10,054 nt of DNA, from the NCBI GenBank assembly GCA_964432485.1, contig CAYSNP010000052.1, positions 1 to 10,054 on the forward strand, read 5' to 3'. Origin of the DNA: CAYSNP01 sp964432485. Its GTDB lineage: Bacteria; Bacillota; Clostridia; Christensenellales; DTU072. Each line of letters starts with the position of its first letter. Position 1 is the stretch's first letter. Position numbers and translations under genes: made by a program. Below are positions 7,111-10,054 of this stretch, one piece after another. The notes beneath the pieces were generated by a model, which was not told the DNA's origin, did not search any database, and saw only the letters and a program-made list of their open reading frames with translations.

Positions 7111-8122
7111 AAGCAGTAATATCTGTCCTTACAATTTGATAATCTGCATTCCTAATAATCACCCGCCCTATCTGCTGATAATACTTTTTGACATCTTCCC
7201 GATAATGCGGACTGTCCTCGTTAACAAAGTTTTCTACCGCTATCCCCCAATCAGAAAAGCTGCCGTCTCTATAGGCAAAAATAACCATACCTTCGACTTT
7301 GGGCTCCTCAAGTGCCAGTTTATAGTGCCCAACAAGCACATTTATAAGCTCATCGCCTATGGGAGCTTCACGATTCTCTATTAGACGATTGTAACCTTTG
7401 TCCGCATAAAAACCCTTTGGTACAAACCAAATCTTTTGTTCTGGAGTGCACAATGCTTTTAGTTGCTCAAAGTATTGTAAGTAAAGATTAGCAAAAGGTT
7501 CCCAAGCACAATAAAAATCAAAGCCCAGTATGGTGCAATATTGATAATATCCTTCGGGTGCCTTTGTGCTGGCATGATTGCCCTGAGCCATTAAATCTCT
7601 AAGGACCTGAGGTATATTTACAAACTCTCCAAGTGCAAGGCAAGAATAAACTTCTTTATCGGGATAATTTTCTCTTAGCGTCCTAGTCCAGAAATGAAAG
7701 TCCTCTAGCGAGTAATTGTTCCACCAAGGCTCATCAATCTTAAAACCTAAAATAGTGTCATAATACTCTTCTATTAAATCAGGGCAATATATGCTCCTGC
7801 CCTCTATGCCATTGTCCCAATCTATCATGGCTTTCATATTGCGCTGCTTACAGGCTTGCAAAGATTGCCTCATAGCATAGCCTTCCTTAGAAATGAATAT
7901 TACATTAGTGCAGTTTAAGTCAAGCACCTCTTGCAAGCTGCCTTCTCTATAATCACAACTATAAAAACTAAAGTATTTCAAGTTGGGATTGGTATTTGCA
8001 GGCATATCATCCCAAATTAAGTATTCTGTGGTATCTAAAGTAAAAGTATCAGCTATTGCAATGCCTACAAAAGACAATAACAGCACTATAAGAGCAATTG
8101 CGGCAACTACTTTTATTTTCAT
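7109..8122 (-). CDS. Exported TIM-barrel-like protein, possibly a glycoside hydrolase relative
   Basis: I do not recognise a named family. A classical signal peptide covers residues 1-24, with an AIA cleavage site before Asp25. The mature part (about 313 residues) alternates hydrophobic strands and helices as in a (beta/alpha)8 barrel. Likely strands are LKYFSFY (48-54), TNVIFIS (72-78), KAMIDW (97-102), ILGFKIDEPWW (124-134), EVYSCLALGEF (157-167), TILGFDFYCAWEP (197-209), KIWFVPKGFY (230-239) and EGMVIFAYRDG (277-287). The Asp-Glu-Pro at the end of the putative fourth strand resembles the position of the acid/base Glu of clan GH-A glycosidases. The putative seventh strand, however, shows Lys236 and no Glu where the usual nucleophile would be, so catalysis is uncertain. 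It is rich in Trp, Tyr and Phe, as in carbohydrate-binding barrels. It is the first gene of the probable operon and overlaps the ribosome binding site of the LRR gene. Start ATG 8122 is supported by GAGGGAG at 8127-8133. Confidence 0.8.
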   Translation of the reverse strand: MKIKVVAAIALIVLLLSFVGIAIADTFTLDTTEYLIWDDMPANTNPNLKYFSFYSCDYREGSLQEVLDLNCTNVIFISKEGYAMRQSLQACKQRNMKAMIDWDNGIEGRSIYCPDLIEEYYDTILGFKIDEPWWNNYSLEDFHFWTRTLRENYPDKEVYSCLALGEFVNIPQVLRDLMAQGNHASTKAPEGYYQYCTILGFDFYCAWEPFANLYLQYFEQLKALCTPEQKIWFVPKGFYADKGYNRLIENREAPIGDELINVLVGHYKLALEEPKVEGMVIFAYRDGSFSDWGIAVENFVNEDSPHYREDVKKYYQQIGRVIIRNADYQIVRTDITA

Positions 8123-8126
8123 ATCA

Positions 8127-8133
8127 CTCCCTC
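8127..8133 (-). promoter_or_regulatory. Ribosome binding site GAGGGAG
   Basis: It reads GAGGGAG on the minus strand; the GAGG core is 7 bases from the ATG at 8122 and fixes the start of the TIM-barrel-like gene. Confidence 0.7.
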
Positions 8134-8145
8134 TTTTTTACAATA

Positions 8146-8174
8146 ATTCTAGCATATCAATTGCGCTGTGTCAA
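8146..8174 (-). promoter_or_regulatory. Strong sigma-A type promoter of the surface operon
   Basis: On the minus strand: perfect -35 TTGACA (8174-8169), 17-base spacer, -10 TAGAAT (8151-8146), and TG (8154-8153) one base before the -10. The predicted start is near 8139, giving a leader of about 17 bases that includes the ribosome binding site. It sits 5 bases downstream of the ileS terminator T-run, so the operon begins as a new transcription unit. Confidence 0.85.
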
Positions 8175-8179
8175 TGCAG

Positions 8180-8204
8180 AAAAAAGGCGCATTGTGAGCG
8201 CCTT
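8180..8204 (-). terminator. Intrinsic terminator of ileS
   Basis: On the minus strand AAGGCGC, loop TCACAAT and GCGCCTT make a perfect 7-bp GC-rich stem followed by a run of T (eight in total counting the stem end). It begins 15 bases after the ileS stop codon. No T-run exists in the plus direction, so it acts on minus-strand transcription only. Confidence 0.9.
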
Positions 8205-8219
8205 CGAAGTTTTGCTGCC

Positions 8220-10054
8220 TTATTGAGCTTTTTTGATTTCTGCTGCTAGTACACCTTCCGCAAGCTGAATTTCTACCTTTTCGCCTGCGCCGCTAAAGTC
8301 GCCAATTGCGCTAAGGGTCTCGCCTTCAATATATTCTACCCACTCCTTAGGGGGAAGGCCTTCTGTAAACTTAATTAAAATGCGGTCCGAAATATCGCAT
8401 CCTATTTGTTTGCGGGCATCTTGAATATTGCGCACAACTTCTCTAGCTATGCCCTCACGCTTCAATTCTTCAGTTATTGTAAGGTCTAAAGACGCAATTA
8501 TACCTGTTTTGCTTGCAACATGCTTGCCGGGCTTTGCCTGATAGGATAGCAATACATCCTCTTGCTCCAGCAAAAGAAGCTCACCTGCAATCTCTACCTG
8601 TAATCTTGTCCCTTCAACTGTAAACTTTTTGCTTTTAATAGCTCTGATAATTGCTCCTACATTCTCCTTATATTTGTTGGGAAGCACGCTAAAATTAGGG
8701 AGATAATCTATAGAGGCAATATCCTCTGTACGCTCTAAGATTTCAATTTCCTTAACATTTAGCTCCTCGCTTATTATTTGTTTTGAGGACTCTATTATCT
8801 CATTGTCTGCCTTATTAGAAAAAACCACCTGCAATACGCTTAAAGGTTGACGATTCTTTACATTGTTCTTTGTCCTTATTGAGCGTGCCAAATGAATTAC
8901 ATCTTGCACTAAATCTACTTCTTTTAACAGTTGTGAATCCTGATACCTTACAGGGATAATTGGCCAATCAGCAAGATGTACGCTTTCCTCGCTTGTCAAT
9001 AGCTGATATAATTTTTCTGAAATAATTGGAGCTACGGGAGCAAGCAGTTTGCAAATATTAGTAAGCACATATAGCATAGTTTGGTAGGCATCTACTTTAT
9101 CTTTAGGTAACCCGCTACCCCAAAATCTGCGCCGAGAACGTCTGATATACCAGTTGGTAAGACCGTCTATCAAAGTAACAATAGGCTCTACAAACTTATC
9201 CACTTGATAAGCGTCCATAGCCTCTGTTATGCTCTTTGTAACATCGTATAGTTTGGCAAGTATCCATCTATCAAGCTGATTGTCGCTGTTAGGCTCTACT
9301 ACTTTATCGGGAGCAAAACCGTCCAAATTGGCATAAGAAGTATAAAAGCTGCAAGAGTTCCAAAGCGGCAACACTATTTGCTGCAATGCATTTTGCAGCC
9401 CTGATTCGTCAAATAGCAAATCGCCCATAAGCATAGCCGCTGACTGATACATATACAGCCTAAATGCATCAGTGCCAAACTGCTTCATTAGCTCCATTGG
9501 GTCGGTGTAGTTTTTAGAGGATTTAGATAGTTTTTTGCCGTCTTTAGCAAGCACCGTGCCATGCACTACGCAATTTTGAAAAGCGGGCTTATTGAATAAT
9601 GCAGTAGCTATCACATGCAAGTAATAAAACCAGCATCGAATCTGCCCGGTATACTCCACCACAAAATCGCTGGGGAAATGAGATTCGAACCATTCCTTAT
9701 TTTCAAAAGGATAATGCTTTTGTGCATGAGGCACGCAACCGGTTTCAAACCAGCAATCCAGCACTTCGGGGATGCGCTCCATTACCCCTCCGCAAGCACA
9801 AGGTAAAGTAATCTTATCCATATATTGCTTATGCAAATTGTCCAGCCGCACCCCGCTTGCTTGATAAATCTCCTCAATGCTGCCCAGCACTTTGCGCTGA
9901 CCGCAACTGGCACACTCCCAAATTGGCATTGGAGTAGACCAATAGCGGTTGCGGGAGATATTCCAATCTCTTGCATTTGTCAGCCAATTGCCAAAACGCC
10001 CGTCTTTTACTGTATCAGGAATCCAATTGATCTCTTGATTGCAAGCAAGCAAAT
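8220..10054 (-). CDS. ileS: Isoleucyl-tRNA synthetase, type 2, 5'-truncated by the window edge
   Basis: IleRS charges tRNA-Ile with isoleucine in the cytoplasm. About 610 C-terminal residues are present out of roughly 1,030-1,050 usual for this class. The HIGH motif and most of the editing domain lie beyond the right edge, and the TTG at 10052 is an internal Leu codon, not a start. Numbering from that codon: INWIPDTVKDGRFGNWLTNARDWNISRNRYW (8-38) is the hallmark following the editing domain. Putative zinc ligands lie in CASC (47-50) and CAC (85-87). DCWFETG (99-105) and the class I signature loop KLSKSSKNYTDP (174-185, a KMSKS variant) follow, then the anticodon-binding helical domain around WYIRRSRRRFWGSG. 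The tail has ELKREGIAREVVRNIQDARK and no C-terminal zinc finger. KxSKxxKNYxDP and this tail mark the eukaryote-like type 2 enzyme. The remaining part shows no frameshift. It ends at a strong terminator, so it is not cotranscribed with the surface operon. Confidence 0.96.
   Translation of the reverse strand, partial: LLACNQEINWIPDTVKDGRFGNWLTNARDWNISRNRYWSTPMPIWECASCGQRKVLGSIEEIYQASGVRLDNLHKQYMDKITLPCACGGVMERIPEVLDCWFETGCVPHAQKHYPFENKEWFESHFPSDFVVEYTGQIRCWFYYLHVIATALFNKPAFQNCVVHGTVLAKDGKKLSKSSKNYTDPMELMKQFGTDAFRLYMYQSAAMLMGDLLFDESGLQNALQQIVLPLWNSCSFYTSYANLDGFAPDKVVEPNSDNQLDRWILAKLYDVTKSITEAMDAYQVDKFVEPIVTLIDGLTNWYIRRSRRRFWGSGLPKDKVDAYQTMLYVLTNICKLLAPVAPIISEKLYQLLTSEESVHLADWPIIPVRYQDSQLLKEVDLVQDVIHLARSIRTKNNVKNRQPLSVLQVVFSNKADNEIIESSKQIISEELNVKEIEILERTEDIASIDYLPNFSVLPNKYKENVGAIIRAIKSKKFTVEGTRLQVEIAGELLLLEQEDVLLSYQAKPGKHVASKTGIIASLDLTITEELKREGIAREVVRNIQDARKQIGCDISDRILIKFTEGLPPKEWVEYIEGETLSAIGDFSGAGEKVEIQLAEGVLAAEIKKAQ

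Noticed and set aside
10041..10052. TTG at 10052 as a real start codon of ileS
   Set aside because: The protein begins there in the middle of a conserved IleRS segment; about 420 N-terminal residues are missing, so the gene is cut by the window edge.

Overview
The window is about 40% GC and gene-dense. It looks like chromosomal DNA of a low-GC, single-membrane Bacillota, probably an uncultured gut-type Clostridia. Support for this: type 2 IleRS, InlB-type (Listeria/Bacteroides) repeats, a BspA-like leucine-rich repeat protein, a fused ATPase/FtsX ABC exporter, and sigma-A promoters with extended -10 elements. The lineage is inferred from gene style and codon use; no rRNA gene is present.

Layout, left to right. 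Bases 1-111 hold no convincing complete gene, only a perfect inverted repeat and a minus-strand open frame running off the edge. mnmA (112-1167, +) encodes the tRNA U34 2-thiolation enzyme. A strong promoter at 1220-1247 precedes a secreted or anchored protein with two InlB-like repeats and two LamG-like lectin domains (1269-3125, +). This gene meets the next one tail to tail with no bases between. On the minus strand, read right to left: a 5'-truncated ileS (8220 to the right edge) ending in a clear intrinsic terminator (8180-8204); a strong promoter (8146-8174); a secreted TIM-barrel-like protein of unknown function (7109-8122); a BspA-like LRR surface protein (6005-7096), translationally close to it; and a 944-residue MacB/FtsX-type ABC transporter (3126-5960). 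The transporter also has its own promoter, placed so that its transcript would be leaderless.

The picture is a surface/secretion module of four genes (two exported proteins and an ABC exporter on one strand, one lectin-like exported protein on the other) set between two housekeeping translation genes. The three minus-strand genes probably form an operon from the 8146-8174 promoter, with a second entry point at 5967-5996. All four proteins carry N-terminal export signals or membrane spans, so they probably work at the envelope, perhaps in glycan or host-surface contact; that joint role is inference. The most unusual points are the leaderless start of the ABC gene, the abutting convergent genes whose candidate terminators lie in each other's coding tails, and the unclassified TIM-barrel-like exported protein. 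No tRNA, rRNA, CRISPR array or insertion sequence was seen, and no gene-free stretch exceeds about 110 bases.
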